From contig JASMLC010000014.1 of assembly GCA_030748895.1 (NCBI GenBank), forward strand, positions 1 to 33,231: a DNA stretch of 33,231 nt, given 5' to 3'. Below are positions 22,152 to 29,591 of the stretch, in pieces; position 1 is the first letter of the stretch; each line of letters starts with the position of its first letter. The DNA is from Candidatus Poseidoniia archaeon (GTDB lineage: Archaea; Thermoplasmatota; Poseidoniia; MGIII; CG-Epi1). The position numbers were made by a program, and so were the translations under genes. The notes beneath the pieces were generated by a model. It worked only from the letters and a program-made list of their open reading frames with translations, was not told the origin of the DNA and did not search any database.

Positions 22152-22390
22152 TATTTTTCCTCCAGTTCAAGTTTTTCCAGCCGGTAGGCGCTGAAGACAT
22201 GAATATCGCTGTTATCCAGCAGCCGCTCGAGGCAGGGTTTGCACATCGGCTGCAGCAGCCCGTCGTCCTCGGAATGCTTGTGCTTCAGGTCGCCCTCGTA
22301 ACAGTGCGAAACGAGGTACTCGGCCGGCTCCGGTTCGTTGAGCTTGGTCGGCGTCAGCCCGTGGACGTCAATGCACATGCGACAATACAT
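22151..22390 (-). CDS. Small Cys-rich (zinc-binding?) protein
   Basis: A 79-residue soluble protein with MYCRMC at the start (C3, C6), a single Cys in SHCYEG, and MCKPC (C50, C53) in the second half. Two CxxC pairs of this kind suggest a zinc ribbon. No family is recognised. TTTTAAT on the minus strand (22412-22418) lies 25 nt before the ATG, so it leads a two-gene leaderless operon with the DUF5654 gene, which may encode its membrane partner. Confidence 0.7.
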   Translation of the reverse strand: MYCRMCIDVHGLTPTKLNEPEPAEYLVSHCYEGDLKHKHSEDDGLLQPMCKPCLERLLDNSDIHVFSAYRLEKLELEEK

Positions 22391-22411
22391 CGCGCGGCGA
22401 CCGATGTCCCG

Positions 22412-22418
22412 ATTAAAA
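22412..22418 (-). promoter_or_regulatory. TATA box of the Cys-rich/DUF5654 operon
   Basis: Minus-strand TTTTAAT is centred 25 nt before ATG 22390. It lies a few bases from the divergent Sec61 beta box. Confidence 0.55.
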
Positions 22419-22429
22419 GGTTCTCAATC

Positions 22430-22437
22430 CTTAAATA
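22430..22437 (+). promoter_or_regulatory. TATA box of the Sec61 beta gene
   Basis: CTTAAATA is centred about 25 nt before ATG 22459. Confidence 0.6.
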
Positions 22438-22458
22438 AACGGGGCAGGTCGCGCGCAT

Positions 22459-22704
22459 ATGGCGAAGGAGAAGAAGACGCAGGGCTTCCAGTCGGCCGCG
22501 GGCCTCATCCGCTATTTTGACGCCGAGGACAGCAACGCGTTGCAGATATCGCACTGGGGCGTCCTGCTGGGTGGCATCCTCGCCATCATGGTCGTCGAGG
22601 TCTCGACGGCAGTCGGCCTCCAGACCGGAGCCTACGTGCTGGCTGTCGGCCTCTCCGTCATCGTCCTTAACGAATTCCGGATTTCGCGCTCGCGCACTCT
22701 CTAA
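22459..22704 (+). CDS. secG: Preprotein translocase subunit Sec61 beta (SecG homologue)
   Basis: This 81-residue protein matches archaeal Sec61 beta, a small non-essential part of the SecYE channel. It has a basic start (MAKEKKTQGF), the family motif SAAGLIRYFDAED and then the membrane helix WGVLLGGILAIMVVEVSTAV. Usual archaeal members have about 55 residues and one helix. This one has a second hydrophobic stretch (AYVLAVGLSVIVLNEF, about 59-74) and a basic end. The transcript is probably leaderless. Confidence 0.82.
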   Translation: MAKEKKTQGFQSAAGLIRYFDAEDSNALQISHWGVLLGGILAIMVVEVSTAVGLQTGAYVLAVGLSVIVLNEFRISRSRTL

Positions 22705-22727
22705 TAGCTACGGCAGATGCCGGCGCA

Positions 22728-23903
22728 ATGGAGCAGTGCAGCTACTGCGGCTTCGTGCTGGAAGCGCTCGGTTCGAACTGTCCCAACTGCGGTGTCGCGG
22801 TGCCGGGTCGCCCGCCGGCACAGGTCACGGTGACAGAGTCGGCGCAGCCCCGTCAGGCCACGCATTACCGCCGGCGGCGCGGCTGGCTGAAACCGTTGCT
22901 GGCGCTGCTGCTGGTGGCGGGACTACTGACGCTGCCGCAGGCTCAGCCTTTCCTGCGCGAGCTCGACGACCTGTGGGGGGAGCTGAACACCGCTTACTAC
23001 GAAGTCCCCGAAGCGGTGACCATGACGGTGATGCGCAACTTTACGATATTCCTCACCTCGGACCCATCGGCTGACTACCGGCTGGCGCTGAGCGAGCCGG
23101 GCCATCGTCCCAGCGGCCCGCAGGGCGCCGGCAATAGCTGGCAGGAGATACACGCGCTCAACGCGACGCCGGCATGGGACGACACACACGCCGGCAAGAT
23201 GCTCTGGGAGGGGCACATCTCGGATGGCGAACGGGTCGAGATTTCGGTCAGCTACAGCGTCACCGTCTCGACCATCCAGTCTAACCTGAAAGCGGAGGAG
23301 ACCGGAACTGTCAACGACTACCCCTCCGAGTACGACAGCTACCTGCAGGACGAGTGGAAGGTCGAGCCCTCCAACACGCAGGTGCAGGAGCTGGCGCTGC
23401 AATTCTCCAATGGCACCGACGGTAACGTGCTGCGCATCCTGCGCAATATCTTCGACTACGTCATGGGCAATTTCACCTACGTCCTCGGAACAACACCCAA
23501 GAGCTGCGAGCAGACGCTCGCCTACGGCTACGGCGACTGCGACGACCTCGGGCTGCTCTACGTCTCGATCGCGCGTGCGGCCGGAATCCCGGCCTGGATG
23601 GAGCTGGGAATGATTCCGCGCTCATCCGACGGGCTGCAGGACTGGGGCGGCCACGCCTGGGTCAACGCGCTGGTGCCGCTCGCCGGCGGAAACTACACCG
23701 TCGTGACGGTCGACCTCGCCAACGGCTACTTCCTCTGGATGCCACCCTACCGGCTCTCGGAGTATGTCGACAACGGCGACCCCGATGACCTGAAGGCGTT
23801 CTACTTCCTCTTCTCGAGCCAGGGCAGCGGCCGCGCCAGCTTCACGCAGGATATCTCTGTCGCCAGCTACAGCGAGCAGGGCCAGCTGCGCATCGAGGCA
23901 TGA
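22728..23903 (+). CDS. Zinc-ribbon, membrane-anchored transglutaminase-like protein
   Basis: A 391-residue protein. Residues 1-25 form a zinc ribbon (CSYCGFVLEALGSNCPNCG). A single membrane helix (LKPLLALLLVAGLLTLP, about 54-70) follows a basic stretch. The remaining about 320 residues should lie outside the cell. They include a transglutaminase-like core with all three catalytic-type residues: Cys in YGYGDCDDLGLLYVSIARAAGIPA, His in WGGHAWVNA and Asp in VVTVDLANGY. Archaeal relatives are thought to act as proteases or cross-linkers. The substrate is unknown. TGCCGGCGCAATG at the start is identical to that of purN. It overlaps the GNAT gene by four bases. Confidence 0.85.
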   Translation: MEQCSYCGFVLEALGSNCPNCGVAVPGRPPAQVTVTESAQPRQATHYRRRRGWLKPLLALLLVAGLLTLPQAQPFLRELDDLWGELNTAYYEVPEAVTMTVMRNFTIFLTSDPSADYRLALSEPGHRPSGPQGAGNSWQEIHALNATPAWDDTHAGKMLWEGHISDGERVEISVSYSVTVSTIQSNLKAEETGTVNDYPSEYDSYLQDEWKVEPSNTQVQELALQFSNGTDGNVLRILRNIFDYVMGNFTYVLGTTPKSCEQTLAYGYGDCDDLGLLYVSIARAAGIPAWMELGMIPRSSDGLQDWGGHAWVNALVPLAGGNYTVVTVDLANGYFLWMPPYRLSEYVDNGDPDDLKAFYFLFSSQGSGRASFTQDISVASYSEQGQLRIEA

Positions 23904-24352
23904 AATACCTCCTGTTCCAGCCGGAGGAGCTCGAGGAGCTGATGCAGTTCATTGCTACACATCTCGACGAGAGCTACAACCCGCAGGTGTTCCTGAAAAT
24001 TCAGTCGCAATGGCCGGACGGCTTCGCCATCGCACGCCGTGGCGGGAAGATGGTTGGCGCCGCCTGTGGGGCACTGCTGCCAGGCGACAAGCTACGCGTG
24101 CTCATCCTGGTCCTCGCGCCCGGAGTGCAGGGCAAGGGGCATGGACGCAAGCTGCTAGAGATGCTGGTGGCGGCCGGGCGCAAACGCGGCTGCCTCCGTG
24201 TTACCCTCGAGGCACGTGTCGATTCCGAAGCGGTCGATTTCTACCGCCACCTTGGTTTCAGCAGCGTCGACCTGCTGCCCTGCTATTATCAGGACGGCGG
24301 CGACGCCGTTGTCATGGAACGGCCTATCGGCGGCGTTTCCGCGCAGCGATAG
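23900..24352 (+). CDS. GNAT-family N-acetyltransferase
   Basis: A 150-residue single-domain acetyltransferase. The acetyl-CoA binding motif A is VLILVLAPGVQGKGHGRKLLEML (the Q/RxxGxG/A type), preceded by a strand, and motif B follows in VTLEARVDSEAVDFYRHLGF. The fold is complete. The substrate is unknown, though proximity to RimI-like enzymes suggests protein or small-amine acetylation. The start overlaps the transglutaminase stop (ATGA). Its last 29 bases overlap the convergent secreted-protein gene. Confidence 0.88.
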   Translation: MKYLLFQPEELEELMQFIATHLDESYNPQVFLKIQSQWPDGFAIARRGGKMVGAACGALLPGDKLRVLILVLAPGVQGKGHGRKLLEMLVAAGRKRGCLRVTLEARVDSEAVDFYRHLGFSSVDLLPCYYQDGGDAVVMERPIGGVSAQR

Positions 24353-25904
24353 CAAGCGGTAACGCCGCCAACAGACCTACGCCGGGGATGGAGAAGCCGG
24401 AGTCAAACTGTTCGGGCGCGGGACCGTTGCGCTGCGGGTTGGCCGGGTCGGCCTTCTCCATGAGCGCTATCTCGGCCTCTGCGCTGCCTACCGACTCGGC
24501 TTCCAGCGAGATGGTGCTATCCTCGGACATTGGCACCGGTACGTCTACGTGCACGTACGCCAGTCGCCCGGTATCGGCTGCGGTGTAGGAGTGAAAAACG
24601 ATATCCTCGAATGGCGATTCTGACTCCATCTGTTCGTTTTCTCCATGCCCACCGCGGCCGCCATCGTCGAACGGCTCGTCGTCCGAGTCATCGTGCTGCT
24701 CCTCACTCTCGTAAGGAACAACCTCGAACGCCTCAACCGTAGTGCCATCCTCCAGCGGCACTTCCAGCCGGTTGCCAGTGGTAAAATTGTAGTGAACCGT
24801 TTCCGGGATTTCGACCGGACCGAAGTGGAAACGGTTACCCTCGATACGGAGGTTAACTCCTGACTCATCGTAGGCGTCACGTTCCTCTGCCTCCATTTCG
24901 TCAAGTGCCGCATCGAGTAGCTCCTGCATCCAGTTCGACGGAACATGGAGCGGGAACAGGTCCTCCCAGCTTGAGAAGCTGCGGTCAACGTCCATCTCGG
25001 CAAAGCCCTCGGTCAGGTTCTGATAGAGCTCCTGTAGCTCCGGCAACAGGTCACAGTCACTCTCGGGACAGGCGGATGATACCGGCTTGTCGAGGTTGAT
25101 TTCGCCGCCAAGGTCGCCGCTGATTGTAACGGTTGTCGAGCCACCCCAGATTTCATCTTCCTCAATCGGCAGGTCAAGCACATTCATCGGCTCGCCGAAC
25201 TCTAGCAGCAGGTGAAGGCTTACTTCAGTGCTGCCGCCCCAGCTCAACGATTCATACCGAATGTCAACCCCGTTGTTGGAATCGGTGAGGTTGGGCACGT
25301 TCATGAGCGAAAACTCGAATTCAGTACCTTGAGAAAGAACCAGATCCAGCTTGGTGAGGTCATACTCATCCACAGTCCACCAGCTATCAGTATTGAAACG
25401 CTCAACCTGGTCAACACTGAAAAAGAGGCTGACTGGCTGTTCGACCAGCGGAACCGGGTCGCCATTCGCGAAGTAATAGCGACAGCCTCCTTCGTCACTT
25501 TCGTTCTCGCCGTCACCATCGCCGCAGCGTTCTTCGACATCCTCGTAGTGACCTGCTTCGGGCTGCTCTATCTGCATTTCCCACTCAGTCGATACATGCG
25601 TGTAGAAACCTGTCTCCGACGCAACGTGATACTGAGCATCGAAATCGTCAACCACCTCAGCCCTGTAGTATAACCCGAGGTTTCCTTCATTGTCATAGGT
25701 GTAACTCTTCACCGGGAAATCACTGTCTCCCACATTGTCATCGAGTTCAGTTCGCAACTCGGCGGTCAGCTCGTCAAAGACCCAGCTGAAGTCGATTTCG
25801 TTACCCACAGCCCAGCTGTCGCCCACCTGCCAGGCAGTCGGTGCCATGGCGGGCGCAGCAACGAACTGCGCGGCTATCAGGAGTGCCAATAGTATTCGAC
25901 GCAT
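24324..25904 (-). CDS. Secreted acidic protein with PGF-CTERM-like anchor
   Basis: A 526-residue extracellular protein. Residues 1-21 are a signal peptide (RRILLALLIAAQFVAAPAMA). The mature part is very acidic, with runs of Asp and Glu (EEDEIWGG, HDDSDDEPFDD) and a four-Cys cluster region (ERCGDGDGENESDEGGCRY, then ACPESDCDLL). The C-terminus SIPGVGLLAALPLAIAARKRRR resembles the archaeosortase PGF-CTERM signal: a short motif, a hydrophobic helix and a basic end. Here PGF is replaced by PGV. No enzymatic motif is recognised. The start at 25904 is set by the signal peptide and a box 26 nt upstream. The gene is less G+C-rich than the neighbours. It is convergent with the GNAT gene. Confidence 0.8.
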   Translation of the reverse strand: MRRILLALLIAAQFVAAPAMAPTAWQVGDSWAVGNEIDFSWVFDELTAELRTELDDNVGDSDFPVKSYTYDNEGNLGLYYRAEVVDDFDAQYHVASETGFYTHVSTEWEMQIEQPEAGHYEDVEERCGDGDGENESDEGGCRYYFANGDPVPLVEQPVSLFFSVDQVERFNTDSWWTVDEYDLTKLDLVLSQGTEFEFSLMNVPNLTDSNNGVDIRYESLSWGGSTEVSLHLLLEFGEPMNVLDLPIEEDEIWGGSTTVTISGDLGGEINLDKPVSSACPESDCDLLPELQELYQNLTEGFAEMDVDRSFSSWEDLFPLHVPSNWMQELLDAALDEMEAEERDAYDESGVNLRIEGNRFHFGPVEIPETVHYNFTTGNRLEVPLEDGTTVEAFEVVPYESEEQHDDSDDEPFDDGGRGGHGENEQMESESPFEDIVFHSYTAADTGRLAYVHVDVPVPMSEDSTISLEAESVGSAEAEIALMEKADPANPQRNGPAPEQFDSGFSIPGVGLLAALPLAIAARKRRR

Positions 25905-25926
25905 GTAGTGTTGACACAGGATGCTG

Positions 25927-25934
25927 CTTATAAG
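25927..25934 (-). promoter_or_regulatory. TATA box of the secreted-protein gene
   Basis: CTTATAAG, palindromic, is centred 26 nt before ATG 25904. The divergent gap to TFB (25905-26097) is otherwise AT-rich and holds both promoters. Confidence 0.55.
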
Positions 25935-26042
25935 CACTTTACACAAAAACATTTTGAAATGAATATATTTATCAATCCCCGTATTTTGAATGCCAATTAG
26001 CATATAATTCGTTTATTGACGAAGAATGAGTTGCCCAAAGCC

Positions 26043-26050
26043 TTTTATAC
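26043..26050 (+). promoter_or_regulatory. TATA box of the TFB gene
   Basis: TTTTATAC lies about 51 nt before the ATG at 26098. This leaves a leader of roughly 25 nt that contains a Shine-Dalgarno site, unlike most genes here. Confidence 0.6.
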
Positions 26051-26085
26051 AGTCCTAAGTCCGCCCGGCCCCGAATATAGGTTCT

Positions 26086-26092
26086 GGAGGTG
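26086..26092 (+). promoter_or_regulatory. Strong Shine-Dalgarno site of the TFB gene
   Basis: GGAGGTG ends 5 nt before the ATG at 26098. It is the best ribosome binding site in the window and fixes the start. Confidence 0.75.
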
Positions 26093-26097
26093 TCAAA

Positions 26098-27039
26098 ATG
26101 GCGACAAAATCAAAAAAGAAAGGCGAGAATGTAGACGAAGTCCTGACCTGCCCGGAGTGCAGCAGCACTCACCTGAAGCGCGACTATGACCACGCCGAAG
26201 TGGTCTGCGCCGATTGCGGCCTAGTGCTGGAGGAGAACATCGTCGACCCCGGCCCGGAATGGCGCGCGTTCGACATGCAGCAGGAGAATGCCCTCGCGAG
26301 GGCTGGCCCACCGATGTCCACGACGCTACCTGACAAGGGACTCTCGACCGAGATTTCGCCCACCAACCGTGACTACTACGGCCGCTCGATTTCTAACCGC
26401 AACCAGTCAATGCTCTTCCGCATGCGCAAGTGGCAGCGGCGTGCCCGCGCCTCGAAATCAGCGGAGCGCAACATGGCTGTCGCCATGCGCGAGATGCAGG
26501 CGGTCGCGACCAACTTGAAGCTCCCGCGCCGCATCCAGGAGACGGCAGCATTCATTTACCGACGCGCCATCCAGGAGCAGTCGCTCTCCGGGCGAGCCAT
26601 CGAGATGGTCGCCTGCGCCGCGCTCTATGCCGCCTGCCGGCAGGAAGGGGTACCGCGCACGCTGACCGAAATCAGCCGGCACAGCCGCTACTCGCGCAAG
26701 GAAATCTCGCGCACCTATCAGGTGATGGTTAAGGCGCTGAAGATGCACTCGATGCCTCCGTTGCCGGAGGACTACCTGCCGCGCATCTGTTCCAAGCTGG
26801 ACCTGACACCGAAGGTCGAGGGGACTGCCCGTGACCTGCTGCGCGCTGCACAGGATGTGCCGCTCACCAACTCGGTGCCGATTTCACTCGCAGCGGCCTC
26901 AGTCTACATCGCCTCGATTATCAACAACGAGCGCCGCAAGCAGAAGGACGTCGCGCGCGCCGCGGACCTGACGGAAGTCACGATTCGCAGCCGCTACAAG
27001 GAAATGGCCCAATTCCTGAATATCGACATCCACATCTGA
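26098..27039 (+). CDS. tfb: Transcription initiation factor TFB (TFIIB homologue)
   Basis: A 313-residue general factor that bridges TBP-bound promoters and RNA polymerase. The N-terminal zinc ribbon has Cys 18, 21, 37 and 40 (TCPECSS, VCADCGLVLEE). Then come the B-reader/linker (DPGPEWRAFD, SRNQSMLFRMRKWQ-type sequence) and two cyclin folds. These include AACRQEGVPRTLTEISRHSRYSRKEISR and the second-repeat PISLAAASVYIASI with a helix-turn-helix (RAADLTEVTIRSRYKEM). The length is typical. Archaea can carry several TFBs. Only one is here. Confidence 0.97.
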   Translation: MATKSKKKGENVDEVLTCPECSSTHLKRDYDHAEVVCADCGLVLEENIVDPGPEWRAFDMQQENALARAGPPMSTTLPDKGLSTEISPTNRDYYGRSISNRNQSMLFRMRKWQRRARASKSAERNMAVAMREMQAVATNLKLPRRIQETAAFIYRRAIQEQSLSGRAIEMVACAALYAACRQEGVPRTLTEISRHSRYSRKEISRTYQVMVKALKMHSMPPLPEDYLPRICSKLDLTPKVEGTARDLLRAAQDVPLTNSVPISLAAASVYIASIINNERRKQKDVARAADLTEVTIRSRYKEMAQFLNIDIHI

Positions 27040-27042
27040 CGC

Positions 27043-27050
27043 TTTTAACC
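27043..27050 (+). promoter_or_regulatory. TATA box of the metallo-hydrolase gene
   Basis: TTTTAACC is centred about 25 nt before ATG 27071, just after the TFB stop. It is likely the promoter of a unit running at least to 28481. Confidence 0.5.
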
Positions 27051-27070
27051 GCGTCCCGCCTCGGCGGCCG

Positions 27071-27703
27071 ATGATTCTGCGCTGGCACGGCCACGCCTGC
27101 TTCGAACTGCAGAGCGACTTTACGCTAGTAATCGACCCGCACGACGGGCGCTCTATCGGGCTGCCGCCACCCTCCGCCAGCGCCGACCTGGTGCTGGTGA
27201 GCCACGACCATTTCGACCACAACCAGTCGCGGAACGTGCGCGGGCTGCGCAGCCGGGTCATCGACACTGCGGGACGGCACCAGTTCCAGGAGTGTGAAAT
27301 CAGGGGCATCCCGGCGTTCCACGATGAGGAACAGGGCGCCAAGCGCGGCGAGGTGGTGCTGTTCCGCTTCGCACTGGAGGGCATCGACTTCCTGCATACT
27401 GCCGATCTGGGGCATTTCCCGGAAGAGCAACTAGACGCCATGCGGGGCTGCGACCTGCTGTTCCTCCCCGTGGGCGGGGTCTTCACCATCGACGCTGCGA
27501 TGGCGTGGCGCGTCGCGCAAGCGGTCACGCCCCGCGTGGTGGTGCCGATGCACTACCGCTACGGCTCGCTTACGCTCGCCATCGACGAGGTGCAGCCGTT
27601 CCTCGACGCCAGCCCGTGGCCGGTGATGGAACTGGGCAGCGAGATGGAACTGGAGCAGGAAGATTTGCCGACGCAGCCTGAAGTGTGGAGGTTCCTGAGC
27701 TGA
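27071..27703 (+). CDS. Metallo-beta-lactamase-fold hydrolase
   Basis: A 210-residue metal-dependent hydrolase of the L-ascorbate-6-phosphate-lactonase/UPF0173-like group. It starts directly with ILRWHGHACFEL. The metal motif is SHDHFDHN (HxHxDH), a second metal ligand is in IPAFHDEEQG, and Asp and His ligands are in LHTADLGHFPEEQL and VVPMHYRYGSL. The substrate is unknown. It overlaps the next gene by one base (TGATG). Confidence 0.88.
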   Translation: MILRWHGHACFELQSDFTLVIDPHDGRSIGLPPPSASADLVLVSHDHFDHNQSRNVRGLRSRVIDTAGRHQFQECEIRGIPAFHDEEQGAKRGEVVLFRFALEGIDFLHTADLGHFPEEQLDAMRGCDLLFLPVGGVFTIDAAMAWRVAQAVTPRVVVPMHYRYGSLTLAIDEVQPFLDASPWPVMELGSEMELEQEDLPTQPEVWRFLS

Positions 27704-28326
27704 TGGACCAGCACCTTTTCCGCCGCTTCAACCACACCGTCGTCGCCTGTTACGTAATTTATTTCCTGCTGCCACCCACCCTTTTCGGCGTGCCGCGCTT
27801 CGCTTTCGCGGCCGGCTTCTGGCTCGGCACAGTCGTGGTCGAAGTGGTGCGATTGCGCTCCGCGCGCGAGATGCCCGGCATGCGCGAGTATGAGCAGCGA
27901 CGCATCGCCGGCTTCCTCTGGTTCACCAGCGGCACGACCGCGCTACTGGCGGCGCACGAATTCCTTGACGTGGGGCAGGCTGTGGTGATGGCGACCATCA
28001 TCGCCGCCGCCTACACCGACCCGCTGCTGGGCGAACTGAAGCCACGCCTGCCGCGGCAGCAGGCGCTCGGTGGGGGGGTCATGGCGGCATTTTTGATTTA
28101 TATAGTTATCTTCGGGATAGCGAGCGCGCTTTCCAGCGCTGCGCTAGGCTACGCGCTGGTCGCCGCAATCGTGATGGTCGCGGTCGAGCTGCCGTCCATC
28201 AAGTGGCTCGATGACGACCTGCTAATGCAGCTGGTGCCGGTGGCGGTGCTGCTGCTGCTGGCGGCGCTGCCGGGCGCCCCGCAACTGCCGGGCGACGTGG
28301 TGACGGGGGTGCTCGAGTGCTGCTGA
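27703..28326 (+). CDS. Membrane protein resembling CTP-dependent prenol/dolichol kinases
   Basis: A 207-residue protein with about six membrane helices. The helical layout, the AAYTDPLLGELKPRLPRQQALGG segment and the late AVELPSIKWLDDDLLMQLVP resemble the SEC59/DGK1/VTE5 family in the cytidylyltransferase superfamily. These use CTP to phosphorylate dolichol, phytol or diacylglycerol. The motif in that family reads EALPxxxDDNLxxP, and here Asn is replaced by Asp. Function is inferred from pattern only. The ATG at 27703 overlaps the upstream stop. Its 3' end overlaps a small membrane ORF. Confidence 0.6.
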   Translation: MDQHLFRRFNHTVVACYVIYFLLPPTLFGVPRFAFAAGFWLGTVVVEVVRLRSAREMPGMREYEQRRIAGFLWFTSGTTALLAAHEFLDVGQAVVMATIIAAAYTDPLLGELKPRLPRQQALGGGVMAAFLIYIVIFGIASALSSAALGYALVAAIVMVAVELPSIKWLDDDLLMQLVPVAVLLLLAALPGAPQLPGDVVTGVLECC

Positions 28327-28481
28327 AGCTCTACCTCGCGCTGATTTACTTCGCACTCGCTGCGGTGGGGCTGCTCTTCCTGCAGCAAGGCTACTGGCCT
28401 GTCACGCTGCTGCTCTGGGGCGGCAACGCCGTTCCCGCGGGCTTGCTGGCGCGGTCGCTCGGGGGCGAGAATGCAGATTGA
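28317..28481 (+). CDS. Small membrane protein, 54 residues
   Basis: GTG at 28317 opens a frame encoding MLLKLYLALIYFALAAVGLL and then FLQQGYWPVTLLLWGGNAVPAGLLARSLGGENAD. This gives one or two short membrane helices. It overlaps the kinase-like gene by 10 bases and the M24 peptidase by 11 bases, the tight packing seen in real operons here. Its codons end almost all in G or C. No family is recognised. It may be a subunit or regulator of the membrane kinase. Confidence 0.55.
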   Translation: MLLKLYLALIYFALAAVGLLFLQQGYWPVTLLLWGGNAVPAGLLARSLGGENAD

Positions 28482-29574
28482 TTATCGCCGCCGCTGGGCT
28501 GGCGTACGACGGGCGCTGCGCGATGCCGGGGCAGATGCGTTTGTCGCTGCCGGCGCCGGAAATACGCGCTGGCTTGCATCGGCAGAGTCGCCGCCGGGGT
28601 CGCCACCCAGCTCGACGCTGAACTACGTTTTCGTCCCGCAGCGCGGTGCGCCGGTCGGCATCACCTCGTCGCTCGAAGGACACCGCTGTCGTAAGGAAGC
28701 TGGCGTGCGCGACCTGCGGCTCTGGTCGGGCTACCCTGATGTCGGCGCTGATTTTGCGTCGGCCAAAGCGGCGCTGAAAGCGTTGCTGGAAGAACGCGAA
28801 GTTGGCAGCGTGTTGAGCGACGCCGCACTGCGTTTGCAGCGCGGCGTCGCGGTCGAGCGCTCGACGGCGGTGCGCGACCTGCGCGCCCGCAAGGCGCCCG
28901 ACGAGCTGGAGCGCATCCGCGTTGCCGTGCGCCATGCCGACGCGGGGCAGCGTTTCGCGCGCGAGCTATGCGAAGCTGGCGCTGGCCTTACGGAGTTCGA
29001 AGTCGCGGCTGAAATCGACTACTTTCTGCGCCGGCGCGGGGTGCAGGAGACCTCGTTCACGACGATTGTCGCCTCCGGGCCGAACGCGGCGTTCTCGCAC
29101 CACTCGCCCGGCCGGCGGCGGCTGCGCGACAGCGATTCGGTCATCTGCGATTTTGGCGCTTTCTGGAAGGGCTACTGCTCCGACATTACGCGCACCTATT
29201 TCGTCGGCGGCAACCCCACGCCGAAATGGCGCAAGCGCTACGCGCTGGTGCTGGAAGCCAACGCGCGTTCGCGCGGGGCGCTGCGACACGGGGCTGTGGC
29301 GCAGGATGTCGACGGCGCGGGGCGCAACTTCCTCGGCCGCAGCGGCGTTGGCAGCCGCTTCGTCCACGGCACCGGGCACGGCTTCGGGCTGGAAGTACAC
29401 GAGTGGCCGTCGCTGACGTATGGACAGAAGACGGTGCTGGAACAGGGGATGGCCGTGACTGTTGAGCCGGGGCTCTACTTCCCACGGCAAGGCGGCATTC
29501 GCATCGAAGACGACGTGCTCGTGACGCGCTCGGGCTGCGAAACGCTGACGCACGCCGCAAAGGCGTTATACTGA
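28471..29574 (+). CDS. pepQ: M24-family Xaa-Pro aminopeptidase
   Basis: A 367-residue metallopeptidase (Xaa-Pro aminopeptidase/prolidase group). The N-terminal creatinase-like domain is residues 1-145. The pita-bread domain has all five metal ligands: two Asp in VICDFGAFWKGYCSDITRTY, His in FVHGTGHGFGLEVHE, and two Glu in VTVEPGLYF and IRIEDDV. The symbol is used loosely, because aminopeptidase P and prolidase cannot be told apart with confidence. ATG 28471 is the first start in frame and overlaps the small membrane ORF. Confidence 0.88.
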   Translation: MQIDYRRRWAGVRRALRDAGADAFVAAGAGNTRWLASAESPPGSPPSSTLNYVFVPQRGAPVGITSSLEGHRCRKEAGVRDLRLWSGYPDVGADFASAKAALKALLEEREVGSVLSDAALRLQRGVAVERSTAVRDLRARKAPDELERIRVAVRHADAGQRFARELCEAGAGLTEFEVAAEIDYFLRRRGVQETSFTTIVASGPNAAFSHHSPGRRRLRDSDSVICDFGAFWKGYCSDITRTYFVGGNPTPKWRKRYALVLEANARSRGALRHGAVAQDVDGAGRNFLGRSGVGSRFVHGTGHGFGLEVHEWPSLTYGQKTVLEQGMAVTVEPGLYFPRQGGIRIEDDVLVTRSGCETLTHAAKALY

Positions 29575-29591
29575 AGCTGCGCTGCGCGAGC

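Noticed and set aside
25212-25673. Plus-strand ORF of 153 residues opposite the secreted protein
   Set aside because: Shadow frame. The minus strand has a signal peptide, acidic mature region and a sorting tail.
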